Below, one piece after another: positions 1-11,450 of a stretch of 64,000 bases of DNA (the stretch's first letter is position 1; each line of letters opens with the position of its first letter). The position numbers and the translations under genes were made by a program. Source of the stretch: Trema orientale (taxonomy: Eukaryota > Streptophyta > Magnoliopsida > Rosales > Cannabaceae). The notes beneath the pieces are model-generated. The model worked only from the letters and a program-made list of their open reading frames with translations, did no database searches and was not told the origin of the DNA. Where the stretch lies: NCBI GenBank assembly GCA_002914845.1, contig JXTC01000153.1:171314-235313 (forward strand), given 5' to 3'.

Positions 1-15
1 AGAGTAGACGCGTTC

Positions 16-25
16 TTTTCCCGCC
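16..25 (+). promoter_or_regulatory. E2F-like site upstream of the first gene
   Basis: TTTTCCCGCC matches the plant E2F/DP consensus (TTTSSCGC). It lies about 105 bases before the start codon of the gene at 130. E2F sites are typical of plant S-phase, DNA replication and repair genes. The match is seen directly; that it is used is inference. Confidence 0.45.
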
Positions 26-129
26 ACAAAAATCAAACGTCGCGGGCAAACGTCTGACAAAGCTTCGACGAGGATTTTGGGGGTATCTGAGTATCGATCT
101 CTGTTTCCTTATTTCGTTAATCCGAAAGA

Positions 130-3100
130 ATGGTTTCCAAGAGACGCAAGAAGCTTTCCGACCCCACCGCAGAGGTGTCTTCTTCTCACGCTCAGAGTTT
201 ACAAACCCTAATTTCTTCAGTTCAAGCTTCGGAGGTACAATTCAATTTCTCTCATTCTTTTTTTATTTTTAATTTTTTTTTTATTTTTTAATTTTTTTAT
301 TTTATTATTCGGGGGTTGATCAGTAGCTTATTTCTCAAATCTGAATCTTCTGAAAATTCCTATTGTGTTCAAATTTCAGGGTCTAAAGCCGCCATTTTTG
401 AAAAATCTGTATTCTCTATTGGTACATTTGTCCTCAAACGAATCAATTCGGAGTTCCAATACCGAAGATTCTCTAAATTGCTTGGATTGTGGGTTTAATC
501 GATTCGGGTTCAAATTGAGAGCCAAGGATAGGCGTAGTGTTGCTGAAATTTTGTTCCTGGAGCTTGATAGTAGATTTAGAGTCTTTTTCTCTGTCCTATG
601 TGACGTTTCCGCAATCCGAGCTGACCAGGGTACCATCTTGGGCTCGGATATGTGGGCTAGTGTTGATGAACTAACCCTTTTGCTGAGATGTTGTCTGGTA
701 ATCTTGACATTGGTTGACCCTGAAGTGCTGTTTGAGAAGACCCAATTTCTCCTTTTGTTACTTAAGAAGTTAATTTCTTTGGTTATAAGTGGAGGCAACG
801 AACGAAATTCTTCTACTTTTCACAAGTCTGTTTCTCGTGAATGTTCCTACCGGGATGCTTCTTGTGCCACTTCTGTTTCTGAGGACTTTGTTGCTTCCTT
901 ATCCATCTTGGAACCTTCTCATCCATGCCATCCACCTTTATTGGCCGTGCTTGAGGTAAAGTAAGGATATCAATTCTTTTTTCTTTCAGAAAATTTTGTG
1001 TAGTGGGATTCCGTCAGCTTTGCTTTGAAGTCCTTAACTTTTTCTTTGCTTTTAAGGTTATGCATTTTACATATTCTCGTTTACTTGGCTTTATTCTGTT
1101 TTAGTAGTGTTCTCTGAATTATATCTAAATGAAGTGAAAGTCTGTAGTATTTTCACCTTTTCATCGTTTGCCACGTTTTCAAATCCTTTGTTTATTAGAC
1201 CTGAACATGTTGTCTCCTTTGCCCCATTTTGTGATTAACTAATGCAATGTCTATCCGTGCAATAATTAGGGCATGTTTACTAGTCTATAATGAAGAGAAT
1301 CGTAGAGGAAAAATGTTTGAAGAGGATTGAGAAGGAATCAAAACTTGAGTCATCACTTCGTAATTTAATTAAGTATGTGAGGGATTCACCACAATTTGTT
1401 TCCTATATGTGTAAGTAAAATAGGAAAGAGAAACAAATCCCTTATTCCTATTTTCATTACAGTCCATTATGGATTAGTAAACATGGCGTTAGGTTACTTT
1501 TGATATTATTGGGAGATACAAGTTACCCTCGAGATATCATGTGGCAATGATAATTGCATTGTTTTATATCAATCTTCATTCGTTTTCAATAACTTATTTC
1601 CATATAATTTAAGTAGAAGTTCTATCATCATGCAGAACCTAATTTGGCATGCTTTAGGTATTTGCAGATGAGCTTTTGCTACACAGACTTTTGAAAGAGT
1701 ATTTTATGCGTGTTGATTCTGCTTCTGGCACAAGCAGGGTGTTTTTTAGGTCCCATTTTGCTAATGGTTATAGTGGAAGTGTGGTGGAGGTGATTTCTGT
1801 TCATTTCATCCTATCATTTTCCGATGAGCTAGCATTTGAGAATTTTTCTACCAGATTAACTTGCAGGAGTGGCATAGATATTAGAGTTCCTGAACTAAGC
1901 TTGACTGCGGCCGTATCACTACTTAACCCGATTGTACTTTCGACACCAAAAATATTCCAAGCGCATTTGATTTTATTGGTTTCTGAAGCAATTGGTATCG
2001 AAACTTCTTCAGAGAATGTTAAACCTAATCTTAAACACATGAACAACTACCTAACGGCATTTGAAAAGTCTGTCACCTTGTATGCTGGATACTTGTCGAC
2101 TCTGCTTAAGGATAGTCATCCAGTAGGTAGTAAGGGTTCTTATGCAAATTCTCTTTTGTTTGGCAGAAGCTTTCAACCTTCTTTTGAATGTCATATGCAA
2201 GAAGCCACAAGAACAAAAATATATGATATAGGTGTTAAATCAGATTCTTTATGGAATTCACAACTGTGCAATATGTTCTATAATGAAAAACCTGTTCTTC
2301 TGGCTGAATCCATTGCATACATAAATGAGAGTCAACAAGTTTTCGATGAATCATGCAAAGATGATGTTTTGTCAATTTTAAGCAGCATAATACTTGGGGC
2401 TTTTTCAGATGGTTTGGGTGATACTGTTTTATATAAAAAGGGGGAAACAAGCCCACAAGATATCTATCTTCTGGCTGCTGTACTAAAGTTAATGAGTAGT
2501 TCGATGACGATGGTTATTTGGTGTTTAAGGCATGATGCAGTTTTGGGTTGTTTGAAAACCTTAGAAGATGCGTCATCATGTAAGGAATATGATTTTATCG
2601 TGGATATTATTGGCTGTTTTCAACATTTCAATGTATCTTTACCGAATCAGAAGAAACTATTTGACACCTTGAAAACTCACATGATCAGGCATAAGACGAC
2701 CAAGTGGATACTTTTGCATTTTCAAGGCTTGCTATCATTGAGTTTTGCCAGTGGGATTGATTTCTTAGTGAAGAATTGTGTATCTATGATTGTGACACTG
2801 ATGAATCTCTATGTTTTTGAAGAGGGTAGCCTAGATGTGTTGAGAACATTACTCATTCCTGGTGCAAAATCCATTTCATCTAAAGCATCTCCTCACGGAA
2901 ATGAGGTATTAAATATCATTTATTTCCCGTATTGTGTTGTTTTGTTTCTCTCTTCCTGTGCTGTTTTTCAACCTATTTTCTTCCCCCCTCAATTCATACT
3001 TCTAATATAAATATGCAGGCCCTAGGGAATCAAAAACTAAGTAAAAAAATTGCGTCAAAGATTCAGAAGATAAAAACGGTGTACCTGAGGTACTTGCTTC

Positions 3101-4215
3101 TATTAACGTGCCTGCTAATTTCTTGCTTTTGCTGTCTTATGATGGCTTTTTAAATTCTAAGACTGCCGATATATCTACTATGTATTTATTTTTTTAAATT
3201 TGTGTTGTAAATACTCAGTATTGTTCTTGAGCTTCCGTATGCTTACTCAACTTAGAATTCTAAAATTTTGTTTAGTGAAACTTTTACATATCTGCCTTTG
3301 AATGTAGCTCGTGCAATTATTTGCGGAAGAAACAGGTTGCGAGAAGGATATAATGGTGGACTTCTATTTCTAAGTCTCCATACAGTGTGCTTGGTGCTTT
3401 TCTGTTTGAACAATTACAATAAAATAAGTAGATAACAGTTGTTGTAAGTAGATAACCCTATGAGTTGAGCTAAGTAGCTCTTTCTATTTAAACGCCATGT
3501 TGGTGACTTTGTTGTTTATGATGCGCAACAAAGCATGCTGCTGCTCGTCCTTGTTGCATAAGAAAAGAAAGTACGTGTTTTGGCTCAGGGGACATATATT
3601 ATTCGCTGAAAGAGCAGACAGAACAGTGTTGTACAGGTTTAGGTTGAAAAGTACTGGTGCAAACTTTTTATAGGCACTAGGATTAATCATATCCATTTAT
3701 TGGTGTAGGCACTTGGCACAATTATTTCTTCTTTGAGAACCTTTAAAACAAAGAGAGCTTAGTTTGTGTAGGTGTGAGGAAGTCCTCGTAGCGTACTTAA
3801 GTTTTGCTATTTTCAAGACAGCCAGCCTTTGAGACTAAGACGTTCCTTTTTTTTTTTTTTTTCACGTAGCTGTACTGAATCTCCTTCATACTTCCCTTCA
3901 AGATCAGAAGATGAGATAGCAGAAACTTCTCAGACTGCCTCTCTCCTAAAGTGCAGGACAGAGTCTACTGGTTGTGGAGAGGAGGAAACAGAGGAGTCCC
4001 GCAATGGAAAGGTCTTTCTAAAATGTGTAGTGACAAACCCCAGGGGCAGTGAGACGCGTTATTGCGACGATTTAGCGGACTTTGTCGAGTGCAAGCGGGG
4101 GAAGGATTATTCCAGCTGGCTGAAGGATCGAGAAAGATATCGAAGGTGGAAATCTCAGAAAATGGCAGTTCTAAGGTGGCAGAAAAGGAGAAGTACTTGG
4201 AAAGGCAGGAGGTAG
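130..4215 (+). CDS. Five-exon plant protein of unknown function, about 781 aa
   Basis: Exons that join in phase are 130-234, 380-955, 1658-2905, 3019-3089 and 3870-4215 (stop TAG 4213-4215). Introns have GT-AG ends, and a long T-run with CACGTAG precedes exon 5. The start is the first ATG; the protein opens MVSKRRKKLSDP, a basic stretch that could be a nuclear signal. The middle, encoded by exons 2 and 3, is leucine-rich and looks helical, suggesting an ARM/HEAT-like scaffold. The C-terminal 60 residues are strongly basic (DFVECKRGKDYSSWLKDRER, then RRW, KRR and KGRR). I see no catalytic motif, signal peptide or membrane segment. The E2F-like site upstream hints at a DNA replication, repair or meiotic role, but I do not recognise the family. 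It is the only apparently intact gene in the window. Exon 5 is less certain than exons 1-4. Confidence 0.75.
1269..1488. mobile_element. Tourist-like (PIF/Harbinger) MITE in intron 2
   Basis: A 220-bp element with imperfect terminal inverted repeats: 5' GGGCATGTTTACTAGTC, and the reverse complement of the 3' end CGCCATGTTTACTAATCC. It is flanked by TTA at 1266-1268 and 1489-1491, the target duplication typical of PIF/Harbinger elements. It has no coding capacity and sits in intron 2 of the first gene. Confidence 0.75.
3308..3353 (+). other. Possible alternative terminal exon inside intron 4
   Basis: After GAATGTAG there is an acceptor-like junction at 3308. It is in phase with exon 4 (ends AG; first base C gives Ser). 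It reads SSCNYLRKKQVARRI and then stops with TAA at 3351. The main model splices instead to 3870, also giving Ser-Cys. The two could be alternative ends, or this may be a chance reading. Confidence 0.25.
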
Positions 4216-4471
4216 AGTGAATCTTGTTGGAAGTGCGTAACAGGAAGTTTTAGCTTATTTGTCCTGGAAAGATTAAACCCTGACCGAAAAATCGGTCCTA
4301 TATGTATTATATGTAAATACCCCAAGTTCGCACTCTACTTTTATGTACTCCTTTTAATTGATCCATACAAGTTTATGCTCCAGTAATATTTTCAAGGACT
4401 GCTGGTGATCATTCGTTTAAGTACCAAGGTGATAATTAATTAGAAAGGAGAATTGGTGCACGGTTAATTAA

Positions 4472-5574
4472 TGTTATGGAATTTTATATGCAAGCGCACG
4501 TATCGAACAAGTAATAAAGTGATGAATAAAGATATCATTCCCATAGAGAAATTGTTATAATTCGTTAAGTACTAATCTACACTAGTTATCAATTTATCTA
4601 AACAATCAAATTAAAAAGTTCTAAAATTAAAATTTAAACTAAAAGAAAACAAGAAAATAAATAAAATTAAATTAAAGAGTGCAAATAATTTGTCAAATCA
4701 CTAATGAAAATAAACTTAGGATTACAATTTTCATTCTACGTATACCTAAATTACTAATTACCCTCTTTGAATTACTATTTAACCCGAATTGCCAATCAAG
4801 AATCCTAGTGTATCTACAAACCTCTTCCGATAGTCATGTAAAAATATCTCCCCTAATTAACTCACTATATTCCTATGTGAATTAGATTAAGAAAAGATTC
4901 ATTAAGAGTAAGGTCTTTCAATAATTACACATATTATGTAGGTATATTCCTATCCTACACAAACTCATATAAGTATGATCATGTGTTATTCTATCTAGGT
5001 CTAAATCTGAAATTCTTTTTCCAAGTTCATCCAAATTACCAATATCAATTTAAGTGGTGATCAAGCACTCAAAAGCATTAAGAGCAAGATAGAATAAACA
5101 ATTCGTAAATTAAATCGCAAAATCAAAGAAAAAACATCATAATTCAAACTACATATAAAGATCCCATTGTAATCCTAGAAAATTAATTTAGTTCATAATG
5201 AAAATAACAAAACTAAAAATAAAAATTTGCAACATAATGAAAAACTAAAAAAAATAAATAAACAAACGAGAGTTGAGCAGAGTTGTGAATAATTGAGAAC
5301 AGTTGCAAGCCTCCTCTTCCAATTTGGCCTCCAATTGCTCTCTCTATTAATCTCTCTCTTTCCCACCTCTCACTGCGGCTCCTCTCTGTGCGCTACGGCT
5401 GCCCTCTGGAGCTCCCCCAATATTCTCTTACTCTGTTTGTATACATATATATATATGCGTTAAGTGTGAGAGAAGAGTCCACCGCTTCATTAGTTTCCCT
5501 TTTTCATCAATCCTCAAATTGGGCCTGGCTTATTCTCGCTTTGCTTAGTCACGCACCGTTTCTAATTTCTCACA
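4472..5574 (-). mobile_element. Solo LTR, copy A
   Basis: About 1.1 kb beginning TGTTATGG and ending TCTCACA on the + strand, flanked by TTAA at 4468-4471 and 5575-5578. Read on the minus strand its end (ATCTTTATTCATCACTTTAT, then TACTTGTTCGATACGTGCGC and TTGC...AACA) matches the LTR copies ending near 8156 and 31258. A GAGCTC-CAGAGGGC segment and flanking text around 5270-5420 match copy B at 30200-30330 inverted. No internal region or second LTR is nearby, so it is probably a solo LTR. The lineage is probably Ty3/Gypsy, by inference. Confidence 0.6.
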
Positions 5575-5704
5575 TTAAGCTTTTATAAAGGGAAAATTAG
5601 AAGAAACATGTCCCTTTACAAAATAAATTACAAACATACGGCACATTAGATTTACTTAGTTTTCATACGGTGATTTTTAGAAAAATACCATTTCACCAAT
5701 CTCT

Positions 5705-5857
5705 TCATCTCCCACGAGACATTCTTTCTTCTAGGCTCTCAACTGTAACACTAAGTTGGTTGGGGCAAGCATTACCATCATCGACAAAAGATATACGAGT
5801 TTCATGACTAAGGCCTTTGTCGTTATCGTTGACAGACTCCAATGCCCCTCTGTTTGT
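5705..5857 (-). pseudogene. Short open stretch of possible coding origin, unidentified
   Basis: Fifty codons without a stop, including NDNDKGLSHETRISFVDDGN and then ESLEERMSRGR. The composition is richer than the surrounding AT-rich DNA and looks protein-like. There is no start, no splice context and no recognised family. It could be a gene fragment or chance. Confidence 0.2.
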
Positions 5858-6427
5858 TTACCAAGAAAACAGAGGAAAATCACTTGGGATTTGCCGAGAA
5901 AGATATGAACTCGTCAAATTTTAACCATAATTTACAAGGCTTTCTCAATCTCTTTCTGATGAAACTTCAAATTCTGATACAAAATAAGCAAGGATGATTT
6001 TAATTCCAACTTTAGTTTCCACCCCAAAGCTCATGAATCTTGGGTTCTTTTTCTTTTGTTTTCTTTTGGGGGTTTTCCAGTTCTGAAAGTTTGGTTCTTT
6101 AATTTCAAATTTGGCTTTTTATAGATTTGAGGTAGAACTTGATTTTGTAGATTATGGAACTGGATTTGGGTCTAAATTTATATGTCCTATTTTTTCATAG
6201 GTTGTCTTGTTCAGAGACTTTTGTTATGAAATTCTTTTCATTTTGTTGGTATAATTTTGATAACTCTATGAAAATAGAGTTATCTTATGTGTTTTTAGTC
6301 TTAGGATAGTTATTTTAAAAGATAAATTGTCTAATTTAAGTATCTTTCTTTACTTTATTTTAGTTTTTGATGTTTCTGATCTAATTTAGTCAGTATCTAC
6401 TCTAATTCTCTTAATTTTTAGTAGAAT

Positions 6428-8156
6428 TGTTTAATTCTGGACTTGAGTTTGCAGCATTAAACTGGCAGTATTTTGGAAGAAAAGCTGAACTTCAAGTAAA
6501 AGCTGGAAGTAATTTTGCTGCAGTAACATTCCGGAGCAATACTGAATAGCAGATTCTTTTTTCCAGCTGACAGCTTTTATGAACAGCTGGTGCTGACAAC
6601 TAATATTAAATACCAGCTAAGGAAAAATAAAGCAAAGTAGTCCTCACTCCTTTATTTGGCTGACACATGTGCTAGGGTACCTCACTTACCCTAATATAAA
6701 AGGAAAGTGTACTGTAAAAAGAAGGATGGGAGCTTGGTGGCTGAGCTGAGAGGAATACGGAAAAGGAAAGAAAAAGAGAGAGAGAGAGAGAGTACAGCGA
6801 AGAAAGGACGAAGAAGAAGAAGTACTAGCTACTGCAAGGAGCAAAAAAAATTACCATCATCCAGCTAGACTTTCCTTTACTTCTTTCAATCTTCTTTATA
6901 TTTAATTTCTTTTTCTTTTCTTGAACTTTTTGTAATTAATGGGGTATTTAGAGCTGCTGATTTTTAAGCCCCAGAACATGAGCTAAGTTTCCTTAGCTGG
7001 GATTATGATGAATCTGAGGTTGTAATGATGGATTAAAGTGTTTTAAATGTTTATGGTAATTTCCTCTTGTTCATTCAAATGAACTTCATTATTATTTCTT
7101 TTTATTGCTTGGCCATCAATATTTAGGATAAATAAATTAGGATTAATTCTGGAAAAGTTAATCTTAGTTGGATCTAGCTTGAATGATACATGTTTCAATC
7201 ATCTCCTTAGTAGATCTTTGAATTTGTATTGATAAAGGAATATATTGTTACCATACAAACCCATTGAAAATTGATACTATAAATAGTGTTTTGAGAACTA
7301 GGTCAGTATAGGAATATGTTAAATCTAGTTTGAAGAGCATTAAACACAATAAATTCAGAAGATTATTGTGTACAGATTGAATTTTCGGTTATTGGAGTGA
7401 TTTTACTGTAGGTGTTGTTGCAGCAACTAAACCCAGATTTGCAACCAAGGAGGATTCAATATTCCCAGCTTATTCCCACTACTGATTCACAATCACTCGA
7501 TTAGATCGTGCTATTTTCTGCTTAATATTTACATTTCTTTTGCATCCTTTACTTTTACTATTTTGTTGCAAATCGTTATTTCTCATATCTTAACCAGTTT
7601 GTTTGACATTTAGGCTATGTTTGGTAGAGAGGAAAGAAAATAGGAGGGAATGAAAAAATAAGAGGGAAAGAAAATGTATAGGATGGAGAGAAAAATATTT
7701 TTCCCTCATAGTTGTTTGGTATGTAAGGAAGAAAAAAAGTTAGTTTAATTTAGAATGACAATTTTACCCCTCATATTACTATTATTTAAAGTTAAGTACA
7801 AGGATAATTTTGTAATTTAACTTACTAATATATTAACAAAACCCTTTCTTTCGTATTTTCTCTCCATTTTTGAGTAGAAATAATTTATATGGGTCCCACT
7901 AGTTTTTTCCTTCCACTTTTCTCTCTCCTTTTCCTTTCCCTTCCCTTTTTCCTCTTACCAAACAATCCAATTTTTCAATTTCCTTCCACTTTTCCATCAA
8001 ATTTTTTCCCTCCTCTCCCTTTTCCTTCCTACCAAACATAGCCTTAGTTTTTACAATCAATTTTAGTAATCAAAGCCTGTGGAGATGATACTTAATTTAC
8101 TACTATATTACTTATTCGGCACGTGCACTTGCGTAGCTATTATAAAATTCGCAACA
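6428..8156 (+). mobile_element. Solo LTR, copy C, interrupted by a MITE
   Basis: The 3' end is clear: GTGGAGATGATACTT, then ATTACTTATTCGGCACGTGC, ACTTGC and a terminal GCAACA at 8156. This matches copies A and B. The 5' boundary at TGTTTAATTC (6428) is a guess without a matching target duplication. Inside are a TATA-like CTAATATAAAAGG near 6690 and a (GA)n run near 6775-6792, consistent with an LTR promoter and leader. The MITE at 7613-8043 is inserted in it. No primer binding site or coding follows. Confidence 0.5.
7613..8043. mobile_element. Tourist-like MITE nested in LTR copy C
   Basis: A 431-bp element with inverted ends GGCTATGTTTGGTAG and CTACCAAACATAGCC, flanked by TTA at 7610-7612 and 8044-8046. 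The body is purine-rich on the left and pyrimidine-rich on the right, so the whole could fold back. Ends and target site fit PIF/Harbinger MITEs. Confidence 0.85.
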
Positions 8157-8920
8157 AATTTATAGCTTAATTAAAACAAATATTCTATCCTTTTCTTTCA
8201 AAAAAAAAAAAAAAACATAAATTGTTACTTTTTTCACTTGCTACTGGATTTACTGTGTAATCCTTAATGTTGGAGTCCTGCTTTAACGGAGAAAAACATG
8301 GTCCTCTATTTCGAAGGTTGAAGTAAGTAGAAGATTCTTTGCCATTAATCTTTCTTGATGAGTATGAGTTTGATTTGTAAATTAAAAATTATTTTGTAGT
8401 AGGATTTGAAACTATAGTGAAAAATAGAAAGTATTTGGTCAATTTTTGAGCCTGAAAACATACAAACTAGAAACTGAGTTGTAAAATAACGAAATCTATT
8501 GTGAAGACGAAACCCAGATCTGGATAGACAAGACTGGTTTCGTTTGGTTCTCTATATGTGTTCATTATTTTTATTGACTTGGGGTTCTTTGCTACCTAAA
8601 CTTAAAAGATGGATTACGAACTGATTAATGCTCACGATGGTATATTTTCTTTCCCTGAATATGTTTTCTGACCAATCAAACATTTTATCTAGTACCAAGA
8701 ACGTGTTTTTTATCTTATAATATGATATTGCATTTTTTGGCTTATTGTATATTATGAATGTATGCAATTTTGCAACTAAAGGACTTGCTTATTTCTTTTG
8801 CTGATTAATATGGGAAGACATGGAGATGCTTATATAAGTTTATCTCGAATAAGAAACTAAGTCCTACAATCAAAACACGAGTTTCTATGTATTTAGTTTA
8901 GGAATTATCTATTCAGCTTT

Positions 8921-9018
8921 GAAATACTTAAATTTATTGTTTTACAATTTTTTGGTTCTAGCAGATACTGAAATACTTAAATTTATTGTTTTACAATTTT
9001 TTGGTTCTAGCAGATACT
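8921..9018. repeat. 49-bp tandem duplication
   Basis: Two copies (8921-8969 and 8970-9018) of a unit starting GAAATACTTAAATTTATTG and ending GCAGATACT. They appear identical over the full unit, so the duplication is recent. No coding is visible around it. Confidence 0.9.
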
Positions 9019-9419
9019 TATATCAGAGAAAGGAGCAAGTATTTCAAGACAAACATTCCTTTTGAGAAGTTTTTGAGATGTTGTAGATTATCATTTATGC
9101 GATTGAGATGTTGCAGAGTCTGTTTTCTTTCAAGTCATTGCAAACTGTAGTATCAAAAATTTGGATTTTGATCATCTCCCAGAAAAACTTAGATTTTGAT
9201 TCTTGACCAGCAACCAAGCGATACTTTTGATATATATATATATATTAATAAGTTTGAGAGAAAGTATTTATAATGCTATATTCAAAATACCATTTTCGTA
9301 GATGCTTTGGGAAAAAGTGGGACCAAAATGTTAATATTGATTTACCGTAATGCATTGAGTTTTTTTTTTTTTTTTTCAATTCATGTTTGATCATTGTGAT
9401 GATCTTTAGAATAACTAGA

Positions 9420-10490
9420 AATGCCAGAACTTTTAGACAAATAGTAATCTTGTAACTAGTAACTAATAATCAGACTAGTAACTGGTTACTAGATTGGTTA
9501 TTAGTAATTACTCTGGCTACCAGTGACCAGAAAATCCAATAACCAAATTAGTAACTGGTAACTATATTAGTTATTGGTAATTACTTTAGTTATTAGTAAC
9601 CAAATTAGTGTGAATGATAAACAGTAATCAGAGAAATTGGAAACAAATAACCAAATTAATAGTGATAATTAGAAACTAGAAACCAATTAGGCACTGGTAA
9701 CCAGTAATTGGTAACTAAAGAAACAGGTAACTGATAATTATATAATTTAGTAACCAGTAACTAATAACTGATAATCAAATTAGTTTTGACCATATTTTTA
9801 TAAGTATGTTTGCCTTATACCATAGGAAAAGGATATGTACCGTATTTCAATAATTTTTATTTATTTCGCAGGCAAACTTCAAGAAAACTCTTTATTAGTC
9901 ACCAAATTTTTAGCTGATAGCCAAACTGGTTATTAATAACTAGTAACAAGTTACTGTCTTTTTTAATTAGCTACTTGTTTGAAAACTAATGATTAAATTG
10001 GTTGTTAGTAACTAGTCTTACTATAACCAAAATAATAATTAGCAACTTGAGTAACCAGTAACCAAATAAACTAGTAACTAAATCTGATTAGTTACCAGTA
10101 CTAGTAACCAGATCAACTAGTAACCAATAATCAGGTTAGTTACTGATACTAGTAACCAGATCAACTAGTACCTAGTAATTAGTAACCAGATTGGTTGAAA
10201 AAAAAAAATTATTGGCAACTGGTAACCAAATTAGTTACTAGTTACTGATAACTAGTATTGTATTTGCAACAAAGTCTTATAAATGGTAATTATTAATAAA
10301 ATTAATAACTAGTAACTAGAGTAATCAGTAACTAAATTGATTAGAGGTAACTAATAATCAAAAAAATTAGTAACTGGTAACTAGTAACCAGAAACCAAAG
10401 AAATCAGATATCAGACCAATGAGGTACCTAGATTTAAGTATAATAATGAAGTACTAAGTTCATTTATTTTAGCAGTAACTAGTAACTAAA
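9420..10490. repeat. Degenerate GTAACYAG cryptic repeat field
   Basis: About 1 kb dominated by short variants of AGTAACTAGTAACCAGTAAC and the complement GGTTACTAGTTACT, in mixed orientation and without a fixed period. Two interruptions, about 9790-9890 and 10400-10460, lack it. The motif contains the palindrome GTTACTAGTAAC, so hairpins are expected. No gene is visible; an A-rich stretch follows from 10500. Confidence 0.85.
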
Positions 10491-10499
10491 TTCATTAGG

Positions 10500-11450
10500 A
10501 GGAAAAAAAAATGGCTCCCTCTATCCCTAAGAGCTTAGGAGAAGAAAAAGAGAAAAAAAAGTGAGTACTTCCTAGGAAAAAAAAAACTGAAAAAAGCAAA
10601 AGAGAAAAATTAAAAAGAAAAAGAGAAACTAGAAAAAGGAAAGTACTAATGATTAAAAAAAAAAAAAAGATAAGAGTATGGTTCAATGAATAAAAACAAT
10701 TGAAAAAAGAAAAATTAAAGGAAGAAAAAGAAAATGGTAAAAAGAGTAAAGAAAGACTGAATATAATAGGGAGTTTAGCTTATTGGGAATCAAACCCAGA
10801 TGTTGGAGGATTAAAACAAAAGACTTAAATGGGACAGTCATCAATTCAATGTTTTTTCTTGCTTTTTAAAGGTATAAATAGTATCAATAAAAAATAACTT
10901 CATTTACAATAATACCATCGCAATATTTTACCGTCACTTGCAAAAATACCAATCATGTGCAGTACGAAAACTGACTATTTATCCCGTACCGTATTTGTGT
11001 AAATCTTTTTAATTTTATAGGTAAAAGCCAGTAAAACCCTTTTATAAATACTTGATAAATCTGAGCTTATATGATAACCTCATGCACGACACAAACCCAA
11101 TCCTAATCACCAAACTTTTCTTCTCTTCACGTCAACATATATATGGTAGTAAATCACACAATCTCAAAATGTTCACTGATTCCAAATCCAATTCAACACG
11201 TACATTCTTTTTTTTTGGGCTTCCTTACCTGGTCTTCTAGCATTTAATACTTTGGGCTTCTATTTAATTTTCCAATGGGCTTCACCTATTCTTCATTTCA
11301 TCTTTCTCTAACTCTCTTTTATAAAATTGTCACTTTAATTTCGCTTTTGCATGAAATATTTCATAACCTGCTTAAGTTAACCAATAACCACAAATTAAAA
11401 TAAAAACTTTTAGAAAAATGACAATTAAGCAAAATTTAAGATGAAAAAGG
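10500..11450. other. Non-coding AT-rich stretch
   Basis: Poly-purine tract (10500-10740), then ordinary AT-rich DNA. I see no gene, RNA or bounded element. The right part may include a degraded LTR of the neighbouring Athila-type element, but no TG/CA ends could be fixed. Confidence 0.5.

Noticed and set aside
376-798. 140-residue minus-strand open frame
   Set aside because: Antisense to exon 2 of the first gene.
10495-10686. Hydrophobic minus-strand open frame
   Set aside because: Artefact of an A/G-rich tract read on the other strand.
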